Assembly (NCBI GenBank): GCA_028282805.1
Contig: JANQHD010000024.1
Span: 122,682-186,681, forward strand
DNA: 64,000 nucleotides
Source: Phycisphaeraceae bacterium
GTDB lineage: Bacteria > Planctomycetota > Phycisphaerae > Phycisphaerales > Zrk34
Direction of reading: 5' to 3'
In this document: piece after piece, positions 46,228 through 54,159 of the stretch
Position numbering within the stretch: position 1 is the stretch's first letter
How the letters are laid out: every line of letters begins with the position of its first letter
Position numbers and translations under genes: made by a program
Notes under the pieces: generated by a model
What the model was told of the DNA's origin: nothing
Seen by the model: only the letters and a program-made list of their open reading frames with translations
The model's database searches: none

Positions 46228-47753
46228 CGGCGTGCCTCGCGGCGATCGCGACCGCGACGGGCCAGCGCCAGGGCGGCGAGGCCGAGCATCGTCAATGAGG
46301 CCGGCTCGGGCACGCTCGGGGCTTGCGGGGCAGTAATCACCGTGCCGCCGAAGTTTGTGCCCAACGCGTTTAAGTCGACCAAGCTGATCTCGCCGTCGCC
46401 GTTCGAATCGCCGTCGGCCCAACCGCCGGCCTGGCCGAAGCCGGCGCCCAGCGCGTTGAGGTCCACAAGGGTGATCGAGCCGTCGCGGTTGGTGTCGCCC
46501 GCCAGGGTGCCCAGGCCGCTGTGGCCTCCGCCGTCGTCGTAGGCCAGCAGGGTCGCGGCGTACTGGTTGTAATCGTCGATGTCGATCGTGTTGTCGTCGT
46601 CGAGGTCCATCCAGGCGAACCCGTCGTCGGTCGATTGGCCGAGCTTGCCGATGAAGGCGTCGATGTCGCCGGCGTCGCCGGCGTCGCCGTCGAGGTCCAT
46701 GTCGCCGGCGATGGGGTCGGCGAACGTCAGCACGAGCGTCGGCAGGTTGTTCTCGATCACCTCGCCGGTCTCCGTATCGAGCACCACGCGATCGATGCTA
46801 CCCAGGGTGAAGTCGCCGTCGGACGAAGTGCCGAGCGTCAGCGCAACATATCCCTCCTCGGCCGACATCAGCGCGGCCACCTCGGTCGTCACGTCGAAAT
46901 CGAACTGCAGCGTGTCCAGGCCGTTCAGGAAATCGTTAAGCGCCAGCGCGGTGTCTGTGATCGGCATGAAGACGCCGCTGATCGGGTGCTCGAACTCCAG
47001 GTTCACGGTGTCCGCCGCCGTGCCGCTGTCGGCCGCGTTGAACGCGTCCTGCACCTTCTGCTGGTCCAGCAGATCGCCGTCGCCGGCGTAGACGTTGACG
47101 AACGCCTGGCTCGGCAGCTCGCCGTCGGTGGATACCAGGTCCATGTTGATCACGTCGTCGATGTGGATCGTGAACCTGGCGTCGGTGAGGTACGCGGCGC
47201 TGCCGCCCTGGGCGTAAACGCGATCCATCTTGTACTGCGAGGCGATCGCGACGGCCCGATCCGACACGAAGCCGGACCCGCTCGGAACACCGTTGTTGCC
47301 GAACCCCAGCGGCCCGATGCTCTGCTCGTTGTCCTTGTAGTAAAGCTTCACGTGGCCCGGCGTGATCGAACCTTCGTTGGCGTAGAGCGCGTAATCCTCG
47401 GCCACGGGGTCCCAGTAAACGAACTGGCTGTCGTGGGTCACCACCTCGGGGCCCTGGTCGGCGGGGTCGTCGTTGGCCGCGTCCCAGTACGCCCAGCCAA
47501 CGATGCCGTCGGAGGTCGGCCAGGCGCCCGTCGGGTTGGGGTTGTGACCGCCGGACCAATCCGAGGCCTCCACGTAGATCGCCTCGTCGCCGGGGTTCAA
47601 TATATCGATGAAGTTCTTCGCCCGCCCCGAGTGCGTCTGGTCGAAGCCGTCGACCTCGTCGGCCGAACCTTGAAGCGTGATCACGTTCTGCGCGTGCAGC
47701 GGGGTCGCGGCCGCGACGAAAGCGAACAAACCGATAAGCAATGATCTGTGCAT
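46224..47753 (-). CDS. PEP-CTERM surface protein with dockerin-like repeats
   Basis: 509 residues; ATG 47753 has AAGGAG eight bases upstream. Signal peptide about 1-22 (ending HAQ), a beta-rich body (about 25-345), EF-hand/dockerin-like Ca-binding repeats (DLDGDAGDAGDIDAF, DLDDDNTIDIDDYNQY, DTNRDGSITLVDLNAL, DSNGDGEISLVDLNAL, about 350-480), and a C-terminal VPEPASL + hydrophobic helix + Arg-rich tail, the PEP-CTERM sorting signal for exosortase. It is first of a translationally coupled set with the metal machine downstream and is inferred to be its surface component. Confidence 0.88.
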   Translation of the reverse strand: MHRSLLIGLFAFVAAATPLHAQNVITLQGSADEVDGFDQTHSGRAKNFIDILNPGDEAIYVEASDWSGGHNPNPTGAWPTSDGIVGWAYWDAANDDPADQGPEVVTHDSQFVYWDPVAEDYALYANEGSITPGHVKLYYKDNEQSIGPLGFGNNGVPSGSGFVSDRAVAIASQYKMDRVYAQGGSAAYLTDARFTIHIDDVINMDLVSTDGELPSQAFVNVYAGDGDLLDQQKVQDAFNAADSGTAADTVNLEFEHPISGVFMPITDTALALNDFLNGLDTLQFDFDVTTEVAALMSAEEGYVALTLGTSSDGDFTLGSIDRVVLDTETGEVIENNLPTLVLTFADPIAGDMDLDGDAGDAGDIDAFIGKLGQSTDDGFAWMDLDDDNTIDIDDYNQYAATLLAYDDGGGHSGLGTLAGDTNRDGSITLVDLNALGAGFGQAGGWADGDSNGDGEISLVDLNALGTNFGGTVITAPQAPSVPEPASLTMLGLAALALARRGRDRREARR

Positions 47754-47778
47754 GACAGACTCCTTATTGTTTTTAATG

Positions 47779-47806
47779 GGCGGGAGCCGGTTTTCCGGGC
47801 CCCGCC
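47779..47806. other. Stem-loop between the two PEP-CTERM genes
   Basis: GGCGGG/CCCGCC (6 bp), a 2x2 internal loop, then CCGG/CCGG around a TTTT loop. No downstream T-run on the minus strand. It lies between the first PEP-CTERM stop and the ribosome-binding site of the second, and may set the relative expression of upstream and downstream genes or protect mRNA ends. Confidence 0.5.
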
Positions 47807-47841
47807 TCATCTCCCCTCAACTGTGAATACGCCAAGTTCAG

Positions 47842-48747
47842 TTAGCGACGACGGCGGGCCGCCATCACCAGGCCGCCGAGGCCGAGCAGCGCCAGCGCGC
47901 TGGGCTCGGGCACGACGTCGACGCGCAGCGCCGGCTCGAAGCCCGGACGGTCGAGGCTCGTCCACGACGGGTCGATCGCCGGCGAGTACAGGCGGAAGCC
48001 GAGGTGCGTGTTGGCGCCGTTGGCCACGACCGACTTGAGCAGGTTGGTCACGTCGATCTGGAAGCCGAGGAAGCCGCGGGCGTCGAAGTCGTTGTCCGTG
48101 TAGGTTTCGGGGTAGTTCAGCGTGTCGCCGATCGTGCCGGTGTAGGTCACACCGGGCGCCAGCAGTTCGGGGTAGTCGCCGTTGAGCCAGCCGGTGTCGA
48201 TCGGGGGCAGCGGGGTGCCGGCGTCGGACTGGAAGTTGACCGAACCGATCGCGCCGCCGTCGTAGTCGACGTTGGTGCCGGTGCCGGCGTCGGTGCCCTG
48301 GCTGATCACGCCGTCGGCGGAGTCGACGTAGAGCTCGAGCACCAGGCTCGCCATCACATCGTTCGCAAACCCGGGCGTCGTGGCGAAGATGATGTCGTCG
48401 AGGTAGAACTCGAACACCGCGCTGTTGATGTCGGCCGGGTCGGTCGACACGTCGCGGACCCGCTGGAGGTCCACCTCCACGTTCACGCGCTTATTCGAAC
48501 CCTGGTGCGGGTCGTTCGGGTCGGTCGAGCCGTTGAAGACGCTGAAACCGCCGGTGGACGACGGGTTGCTGACATCGTTCGACCGGCCGCCGATGTAACC
48601 CGGGCCTGTCGAATAGAACACCCCGAAGGGGCTGCCCGGCGTCGTCACGACGTAGTCCACTTGAACGGCGTGCGCGTCCAGCGCCGCCCAACCGAGGGTC
48701 GCCGCAAATACCGCCGCGGCGAAGACGGTCATCTTGTTAAGCGTCAT
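47842..48747 (-). CDS. PEP-CTERM exported protein
   Basis: 301 residues; ATG 48747 with GGAG nine bases upstream. Signal peptide about 1-27 (ending AHA-V), then a beta-sandwich-like body rich in Asp, Gly and Thr and a C-terminal VPEPSALALLGLGGLVMAARRRR, a clear PEP-CTERM signal. No domain recognised in the body. It lies between the pseudopilin gene and the larger PEP-CTERM gene, on the same strand; whether all share the promoter at 49.8 kb is not shown. Confidence 0.85.
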   Translation of the reverse strand: MTLNKMTVFAAAVFAATLGWAALDAHAVQVDYVVTTPGSPFGVFYSTGPGYIGGRSNDVSNPSSTGGFSVFNGSTDPNDPHQGSNKRVNVEVDLQRVRDVSTDPADINSAVFEFYLDDIIFATTPGFANDVMASLVLELYVDSADGVISQGTDAGTGTNVDYDGGAIGSVNFQSDAGTPLPPIDTGWLNGDYPELLAPGVTYTGTIGDTLNYPETYTDNDFDARGFLGFQIDVTNLLKSVVANGANTHLGFRLYSPAIDPSWTSLDRPGFEPALRVDVVPEPSALALLGLGGLVMAARRRR

Positions 48748-48852
48748 CTCGCTTAACTCCTTCCTAAATGCGTCCGGACCTGCGATCCGAACGTACGATG
48801 TATGTCGCCGCACGGCGCGGCGTTTGCATTCACTTCAACAGGGCGATCGGGC

Positions 48853-49719
48853 TCAGTTCTGGGGCTTGGTAGGTTTATCGTAGAACATACCCCAAAACTC
48901 CGGTTGCTCTTCTGCGCCAGGCAGTTTGCCCTTGTATCGCTCCACGTGCGCGTCGGCGAACAGCACGTTCATCCGACCGCCGTGGCGGTACACGTATTCG
49001 TCATTGCCCATCAACGTCTCGTGGGCTTCTTTGTGCTGCGCCGAGCTGATCGGCGCAGGCGTCGTATAGTGGCTGCGTGCGTCGGGCACGCTCGTGAAAT
49101 AAGCGCTGCCGTATTTCGAGTTCAGGAGCAGGTACACCATGTCGGAGATGTTGCGCCTGTACGCCACGTCCGCGTGGTGCATCGTCATCGAGGGCTGCTC
49201 GATCTTCGTGGTCGCGTGCCCGCCGACACCGCTGTATGTCTTGATTCTCCGATCCCCACGCTGCAGCGACAGCGACCCGCTGTTCATCGCGTACGACAGC
49301 CAGCCGTCCGATTCGCCGACGTGAGAAGCGCCGACCGCTTCGCCGTACAGCTTGGGGAACGCGTTATGATCGGAGGGGCACTTGAAGACCTTGCCGCCGC
49401 TCTTGGCGGTGTTGAAGTCCGAGCCGATATCACCTTCCAGGTCGCGATCGATGTACTCGGCCAGCAGTTTTGTCCACTGCGCCGAGTGGGTGCCGGTCAC
49501 GCCGTAGGGGCAGTACTTGCCGTCGTGGTCGTGCGCGTAGGTGTTGTTGGCGAGGCCGATCTGCCGCATGTTGCTCGCACAAACCGCGCCCTTGGCAAGC
49601 TCCTTGGCCTTGCTGATCGCCGGCAGGAGGATGCCGAGCAGCAGGGCGATGATCGCGATAACCACCAACAACTCGACCAGCGTGAACGCGTGTTGTCTTG
49701 AAGTGGTAAGCCGTGTCAC
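48853..49719 (-). CDS. Type II secretion pseudopilin-like protein (DUF1559 type)
   Basis: 288 residues, GTG start with CGGAG at proper distance. Prepilin leader and helix: [26 protein letters not shown], cut before Phe12 by a prepilin peptidase. The C-terminal region has the planctomycetal signature of prepilin-type processing-associated proteins (H-x9-D, here [14 protein letters not shown], with Ala in place of the usual Gly). Immediately downstream of the Fur-like promoter; first gene of the minus-strand iron-linked run. Confidence 0.88.
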   Translation of the reverse strand: MTRLTTSRQHAFTLVELLVVIAIIALLLGILLPAISKAKELAKGAVCASNMRQIGLANNTYAHDHDGKYCPYGVTGTHSAQWTKLLAEYIDRDLEGDIGSDFNTAKSGGKVFKCPSDHNAFPKLYGEAVGASHVGESDGWLSYAMNSGSLSLQRGDRRIKTYSGVGGHATTKIEQPSMTMHHADVAYRRNISDMVYLLLNSKYGSAYFTSVPDARSHYTTPAPISSAQHKEAHETLMGNDEYVYRHGGRMNVLFADAHVERYKGKLPGAEEQPEFWGMFYDKPTKPQN

Positions 49720-49822
49720 CGTGTGCTCCGAACCAGTTTGCCTGCGGCGAGCCTTCTGCTCGCCTTCACCGCGTGGTCGCTTCTCGACGCTCGCGTATGG
49801 CCTTGGTTACCCTCTGGCACCA

Positions 49823-49851
49823 AAGATAATTCTGAGAATCATTCTCAACAA
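49823..49851 (-). promoter_or_regulatory. Candidate promoter with Fur-like operator
   Basis: On the minus strand TTGTTG (49851-49846) and TATCTT (49828-49823) are separated by 17 bases. The perfect 15-bp palindrome TGAGAATCATTCTCA (49833-49847) lies in the spacer and overlaps the -35 box. It matches the 7-1-7 Fur consensus TGATAATnATTATCA at 12 of 14 defined positions, and an extra GATAAT flanks it. The start codon of the pseudopilin is about 105 bases downstream. Iron-dependent repression is inferred. Confidence 0.7.
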
Positions 49852-50105
49852 CTGGAATATATCGGCTGGCCGAAAGGACCGCAAGAGTTAGTTGGGAATA
49901 TGTCGCAACTAATTGCGCGCAATAAGTGCCTGTAAAATAATATCTTACATGCATTGGCCGTATTGGCCTCACCCGTGGTCACAAAAAACAATCGCGTTGT
50001 CGGCTTTACATCAATCGGCTCTGGCTTGAGAACGACGCTCAATATAGTGCGTGTCCGCCCTTCATTCGCCTCACGCAGCTTCGCGATGATCTGTTCCGAT
50101 CACCT

Positions 50106-50223
50106 GCAACGCCGCTTACATGCAAGACAACGAGCCGATCTGGTACACGGTCATCGTGGAGCCGGACGCAACAGGCGCCGAGTGGGATCGCTCGACAACC
50201 ACCATTCTCTTACCCGAGGCGTA
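50106..50223 (+). pseudogene. Fragment of an RHS-associated module
   Basis: The stretch encodes NAAYMQDNEPIWYTVIVEPD then ATGA, closely like NAAHV..YDDPIWYAVIVDPDATG inside the giant RHS gene (bases about 63,309-63,393), also at the DNA level (for example GGTCATCGTGGA and CCGGACGCAACAGGC). It then runs into a stop at 50,223 without the rest of the module. No start or ribosome-binding site. A decayed or recombined piece of an RHS-family gene. Confidence 0.6.
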
Positions 50224-50228
50224 TTGAA

Positions 50229-50668
50229 ATGAAGAACGTAAAGATCGAACTCGCGATCGCGGGCCTGTTTCTGGGGCTGCTGGTCTTGTTTCTTGTGTGG
50301 CAGCACGATGGAGAGGACAAACCGGAGCCAGACACGCTCCGTCAGGTGGCCGTAATCCCCGAGGATGTGAAGGATCTCGCGATCATGACCATCACCGAGG
50401 ATATGCTGGTTAAAGATGCTGCGATCGTTCAGCGCGGTCGAGTGATCAGCTTGGCGTTGGTGGTCAACGCCACGACCACTAAAGAGCACGCGAGAACGCT
50501 GGGGGTAATTGCGTGCGATTGGTCAAAGGGCTTGCACCCGACGAGACCCCACCGAGCAAGGTGATCGGGCCTGGGTTGTACGATTACCACGTGGTTGTCG
50601 TCTATCCCGACGAACGCGTCGCGGCGCACGGCGTCAAGATCAACGGGGCCCGTCGGATCAGTTGGTGA
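50229..50668 (+). pseudogene. Small membrane-anchored protein gene broken by a one-base frameshift
   Basis: ATG 50229 opens a frame with a signal-anchor helix (about 7-23) that is conserved-looking to VVNATTTKEHARTLG, then shifts. From base 50,504 the other frame continues smoothly (GNCVRLVKGLAPDET, GPGLYDYHVVVVYPDE, VKINGARRISW, stop at 50,668). Adding one G to the G5 run at 50,501-50,505 joins both halves into about 146 residues. The break may be a true mutation, a sequencing error or a slip site. Family not recognised. Confidence 0.65.
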
Positions 50669-51246
50669 AGCTCCCTCGCGCGCGTATATACACGCGAGGT
50701 TTTCAAAGGGCGATGGATGTGTTTACGTGGAACGTATCGTCAGCTTGTTCGTAACCGGCAACCCGGGCACGCCCTATACAAGCCCTGGCTAAAAATCGCT
50801 CCGGCCCTATGAAATAAGGCCAGCCGTAACCGACTGACCTTGCGTGCCTTGCGGCAATAGCGGGGGCACGTTCTGATCCAACTAATCGAGTAGTAATCAG
50901 ACGATTCAAGTATCGGAGTCATGCGACTTCGTAGCTCTTGAACTACTTTTCGCGAATGAGTTGGCTGTAAGTGGGAATGGGGCGACTGTAATCGGAGGTT
51001 TCGGTGTCAGGGGCAATAGGAAATTCCCGATGATTAGTACTGATTCTTGATAATATTGTGATAACTTTATCCGTATTAAGCGGATGATTCGATCTGTATC
51101 ATGGGGAACCCGTGAGATCGGTTGGGAAGAGATCAGGGCGAAAGCGGCTGTGATTTGTGCCTGCGCCTCTCCCGCAAGAGCGAGGGATCGACCCGTGTAA
51201 GGAGCACGGGCGTGAAGTGAACTCTCGCATACTTAGGGGGCAGGAT
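50669..51246. other. AT-richer intergenic region with no convincing gene
   Basis: No frame with a ribosome-binding site. It holds one imperfect hairpin (50,803-50,821), and a 6-bp hairpin CCCGTG/CACGGG (51,192-51,210) in the leader of the decayed FG-GAP gene. GATAA repeats near 51,049-51,064 are not a good operator. Confidence 0.5.
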
Positions 51247-51480
51247 ATGAAGCGTACCACCATCTTGCTGATCGTGATTGCATCGAGTCTTTTTTACCTC
51301 CGCCGGGTATGGGGCGGCTGGAGATCAACTTCACAAGTTGCTGTCCAATGACGGCGCAGGGTTTGATAGTTCGGCAATTCCGTGGCGATCTAGGGCGACA
51401 CAGCGCTGAAGGTAGGGCGTTTTTGGGTGACCGGAGAAGAGGATCTAGCGGCGTTACGCAACTGCAGACCGAGGCAGCCC
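51247..51480 (+). pseudogene. Remnant of a secreted FG-GAP repeat protein
   Basis: ATG 51247 starts a signal peptide (MKRTTILLIVIASSLF). The frame is then lost near a T-run, and in another frame GYGAAGDQLHKLLSNDGAGFD appears, then in a third FGNSVAI-stop-GDTALKVG (51,370-51,417). These are the segments of an FG-GAP beta-propeller repeat (LHKLLANDGAAFD-FGNSVAISGDTALVGA type). At least two frameshifts and one TAG stop make it non-functional. End estimated. Confidence 0.62.
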
Positions 51481-51552
51481 TTAAACACTTAAGATCACGA
51501 TTGATTCGGCGTCTGCCACCAAAACCATGTCACGCTTAATGCGATGAACCAG

Positions 51553-52764
51553 TCAATGCGATTTGGGAATCGCCACGGCCACTTGGACATGCGGCTGGTT
51601 TTGGTGATCGGTGTGGATCATCATCGTCCCCTGTATCGCTTCGTTGTGATTCGCTTTGTGGTGTACAGCCACATCGACACTTTGCCCTGGCGCAATTGCC
51701 TCTCGCGGCACCTTTCCGTAGACCCCCGGCACGGTGGCGGTGCTATACAGCAGTTTGATCGGCTCCTCGCCACGGTTGGTCACGCGTAAGGTCGTGGTGG
51801 GTGGTTCCTGATCCGGATCCGAACCGATGGTCAGTCGATCGGGCGTCAACTTAAGGGGCAGGCCGATGTCAGCAGCCACGTGGATCGTGATCGCCTTGCG
51901 GTCCGGGTCGTCCAGCCGCAAGATGACCACTTTGTGGTATCGCCCCTTCTTCTTCGGCGCAGCCAGCGAGATTTGGAACGGTGAACTCGTGCCGGGGCTG
52001 ATCTGGCGTTTGGGTTGGTTGATCTTGATGCAAGTGCAGTTGGATCGGCCGGAGGTGACGGTCAGCGTGCGGTCGGTCGTATTGGTGAGAGTCACCGAAG
52101 CTGTCACCGTAGCGCCTGGTTTGATGTAACCCATGTCGCAAGTCAAAGCCAGCGGTAAGGGCGCGGGTGTATGTGGCTCGTCCTGCGCTTCCATCGGCTC
52201 AGTGGGTTGAGTCCGTTCAGTTGTCGCGGACGCCTTTTTTGTCTCGCTGGCGATTTCCGGGGGCGGGGGCGAAGGGATGGGATCTCCGTGCGTCACGCGC
52301 AGGGTGATGGCTCCTGCGAGCACCAACACGCTCAACCCCATCGCACCCTTAACACGTGCATCCCACATCGCACCGCTCCTTTCCGTTTCCCTGGTCGGTC
52401 GGCCGAGCCAGGCTAGCAAGAGCAACAGGCCATCCACCACCAGCATCACGCCCGGCGGCACCGAGACGATGCCCAGGCAGCCACAGCTGTCCGCGCCGCC
52501 CACGACTTGCCAAATGTTGTAGAGGAGGAAGCCGATGAGGGTCAGGCCCGTCACCGACCAGATCACGCGCGGCCAAACGCCTGCGATCAACCAAACCACC
52601 AATACCCCTTCGAAGCCGATGGCTAGCGCTTCGAGGTTGGGCGCGTCGACGTACTGCGTGGCGAGGTAGTAGGCTTTCATCGTCGCCGCGATGGCGAACA
52701 CCATCGCCAACAACCAGCGGGTGTAAGCCCATCGACCCTGACTTGTTTTTGGGTTCCCCATCAT
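51553..52764 (-). CDS. MauE-like membrane domain fused to DUF1573 domain
   Basis: About 403 residues from ATG 52764 (52761 and 52827 are alternatives; no strong ribosome-binding site). Four or five N-terminal helices with CGCLG resemble the MauE/DoxX-like family that supplies electrons for disulfide formation. A Pro/Thr-rich linker leads to an Ig-like domain with SNCTCIKI and TLTVTSGRSNCTC..., the hallmark of DUF1573, then a second Ig-like repeat to the end. Stands in the accessory region, opposite to its neighbours. Substrate unknown. Confidence 0.8.
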   Translation of the reverse strand: MMGNPKTSQGRWAYTRWLLAMVFAIAATMKAYYLATQYVDAPNLEALAIGFEGVLVVWLIAGVWPRVIWSVTGLTLIGFLLYNIWQVVGGADSCGCLGIVSVPPGVMLVVDGLLLLLAWLGRPTRETERSGAMWDARVKGAMGLSVLVLAGAITLRVTHGDPIPSPPPPEIASETKKASATTERTQPTEPMEAQDEPHTPAPLPLALTCDMGYIKPGATVTASVTLTNTTDRTLTVTSGRSNCTCIKINQPKRQISPGTSSPFQISLAAPKKKGRYHKVVILRLDDPDRKAITIHVAADIGLPLKLTPDRLTIGSDPDQEPPTTTLRVTNRGEEPIKLLYSTATVPGVYGKVPREAIAPGQSVDVAVHHKANHNEAIQGTMMIHTDHQNQPHVQVAVAIPKSH

Positions 52765-52932
52765 CGGTGTGGTCAGGTTAACGCGCCACGACGGTTCCAG
52801 ACAAACAGCCACGACCAGTATTCGCATTAACCGCCGTGGACACGCGTCGGCGAGTGTCGGTCTTGTCGCGCCCAGACCGATGATGGGCCGATGAGTGCCC
52901 GTGGGAATTTGTCTAATCGGACTGACTTATCC

Positions 52933-52962
52933 TTGACACGGAGAACGCGCGGTGGTTATGTT
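52933..52962 (+). promoter_or_regulatory. Candidate promoter for the 53.3-56.1 kb genes
   Basis: Perfect -35 TTGACA (52,933-52,938), 18-base spacer, -10 TATGTT (52,957-52,962; four of six matches). Transcription would run into the 53,298 gene with an approximately 330-base leader. The distance makes it uncertain whether this is the main promoter. Confidence 0.48.
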
Positions 52963-53073
52963 CGGAACAGTTGATGTGAGTCGTGTGAACGAGGTATGAC
53001 AGGGGCGCATCGATGGTCAGCAGATTCCGGTCAATGATCTGGGAACACAAGGCAGTTGATTAACCCCCACCGG

Positions 53074-53126
53074 CCTCGCGGTCCCGCGAGGTCCTGATCC
53101 TGCGCTCGCGGCGAATGGTTCGCCGC
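53074..53126 (+). ncRNA. Two stable hairpins in the leader of the 53,298 gene
   Basis: CCTCGCG/CGCGAGG (53,074-53,091, loop GTCC) and GCGGCGAA/TTCGCCGC (53,108-53,126, loop TGG) are both perfect stems, 16 bases apart. No T-run follows. They may belong to a regulatory leader RNA or be a paired-arm operator; no known riboswitch is recognised. Confidence 0.4.
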
Positions 53127-53297
53127 AAGACAACTTGGTGTACGCACACAGTAAGGCCAGGGGAAACGGTCGAACGTTGTCCTTGTGCGATCGGTGTGCA
53201 ACAAACGTCACAGCTCATCAAATGTGAGCGCGGCGCATAGTGTGGCTGTACAGTCAGGCAGGCATACATCCTGGCAGGCCGGTTAAGGAGATAATCG

Positions 53298-54113
53298 ATG
53301 GCCAAAGTTATTCAAAGGCACTGGAAGCTCCTATTCCTGCAGGTCGTGTTCATGGGAGCGATCGCAAGCTTGATCGTCTGGCACACGGCCCGTCCCGATC
53401 AAGCAACCGCCCAAATCCCGGTCCCTGGGAGCCCAGAAACCCCAGGTGATCTGGGGATGGATGTGGGTACGTATCAGGCAGTTAAACAGTTGCGGCAGCA
53501 GCTGGCGCTGACCAGTGCGGATCTGGCGGCAATGGGTTGCAGCCAAGGCGACGCCAAGCGTCTCCTAGGCACCTTAGTCCAGTGGTATGAGGCCAATCAA
53601 GCTTCGCTGCGGGCACAAGACACCGCGATCAATCAAAACCGCAACCAGTTGCGGCGGTTGCAACGCAAGATCAAGGTCGGCCCCCGAGATGAGGGGGTGA
53701 TCGCGGAAGCTCGCGAGCTTCATGAGCAGCTCGCCCAGCAGATCAACGATAGGCGATCGTTCATTGTGGGTGCGAAGGATACAGCCTACACGGTGATCAC
53801 AGCAGATCAGCGCTCGATTCACGAGGTTGCGCTGGCTAATAGGGGCGTACCCAATCGGTTTCGGTACGTGCCCGACCTTACGGATGAACAGATGGCAAAG
53901 ATCCACCAGGCTCTGGCTCGCAAAACCATAGATAACACAGCGGCCACGCGCGTCGTTGAACAGGCACTGAACATGCTGCAACAGTCAACTCGGACTCAGG
54001 CGTTAACCAATCAGCGGCAGCAGATGCAAGGCGTGCTGGCTGCGGAACGGGCCGTTCTGCCCATCCCTCGGGAACTAATCGCACCCGGCCCGATCGTGGT
54101 GGAAATCGACTGA
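53298..54113 (+). CDS. Signal-anchored coiled-coil protein, unknown
   Basis: 271 residues; AAGGAG eight bases before ATG. Hydrophobic segment about 9-28, then mostly helical sequence with Gln/Arg-rich stretches (about 55-125 QLRQQLALTSADLAAMGCSQ, 100-120 NQNRNQLRRLQRKI), a single Cys near 80 and a C-terminal VVEID. No family recognised. Followed by an unknown gene 46 bases later, probably in one transcript. Confidence 0.72.
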   Translation: MAKVIQRHWKLLFLQVVFMGAIASLIVWHTARPDQATAQIPVPGSPETPGDLGMDVGTYQAVKQLRQQLALTSADLAAMGCSQGDAKRLLGTLVQWYEANQASLRAQDTAINQNRNQLRRLQRKIKVGPRDEGVIAEARELHEQLAQQINDRRSFIVGAKDTAYTVITADQRSIHEVALANRGVPNRFRYVPDLTDEQMAKIHQALARKTIDNTAATRVVEQALNMLQQSTRTQALTNQRQQMQGVLAAERAVLPIPRELIAPGPIVVEID

Positions 54114-54159
54114 TCCGCAATCCTTGATGCCAGAAATTACAGAATGTGAAGGATATGTC

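Larger units (their letters stand above)
52765..53297. other. Divergent intergenic region with a structured leader
   Basis: 533 bases without a supported gene. Carries the promoter and the hairpins listed separately, and a strong AAGGAG at its right end for the next gene. Short frames here have no ribosome-binding site. Confidence 0.6.

Noticed and set aside
50803..50821. Terminator-like hairpin GGCCCTAT/ATAAGGCC
   Set aside because: One mismatch, T-run too far on either strand, and no gene ends there.
51049..51074. Second Fur site (GATAA repeats)
   Set aside because: Only direct GATAA copies with poor symmetry and no gene with a start nearby.
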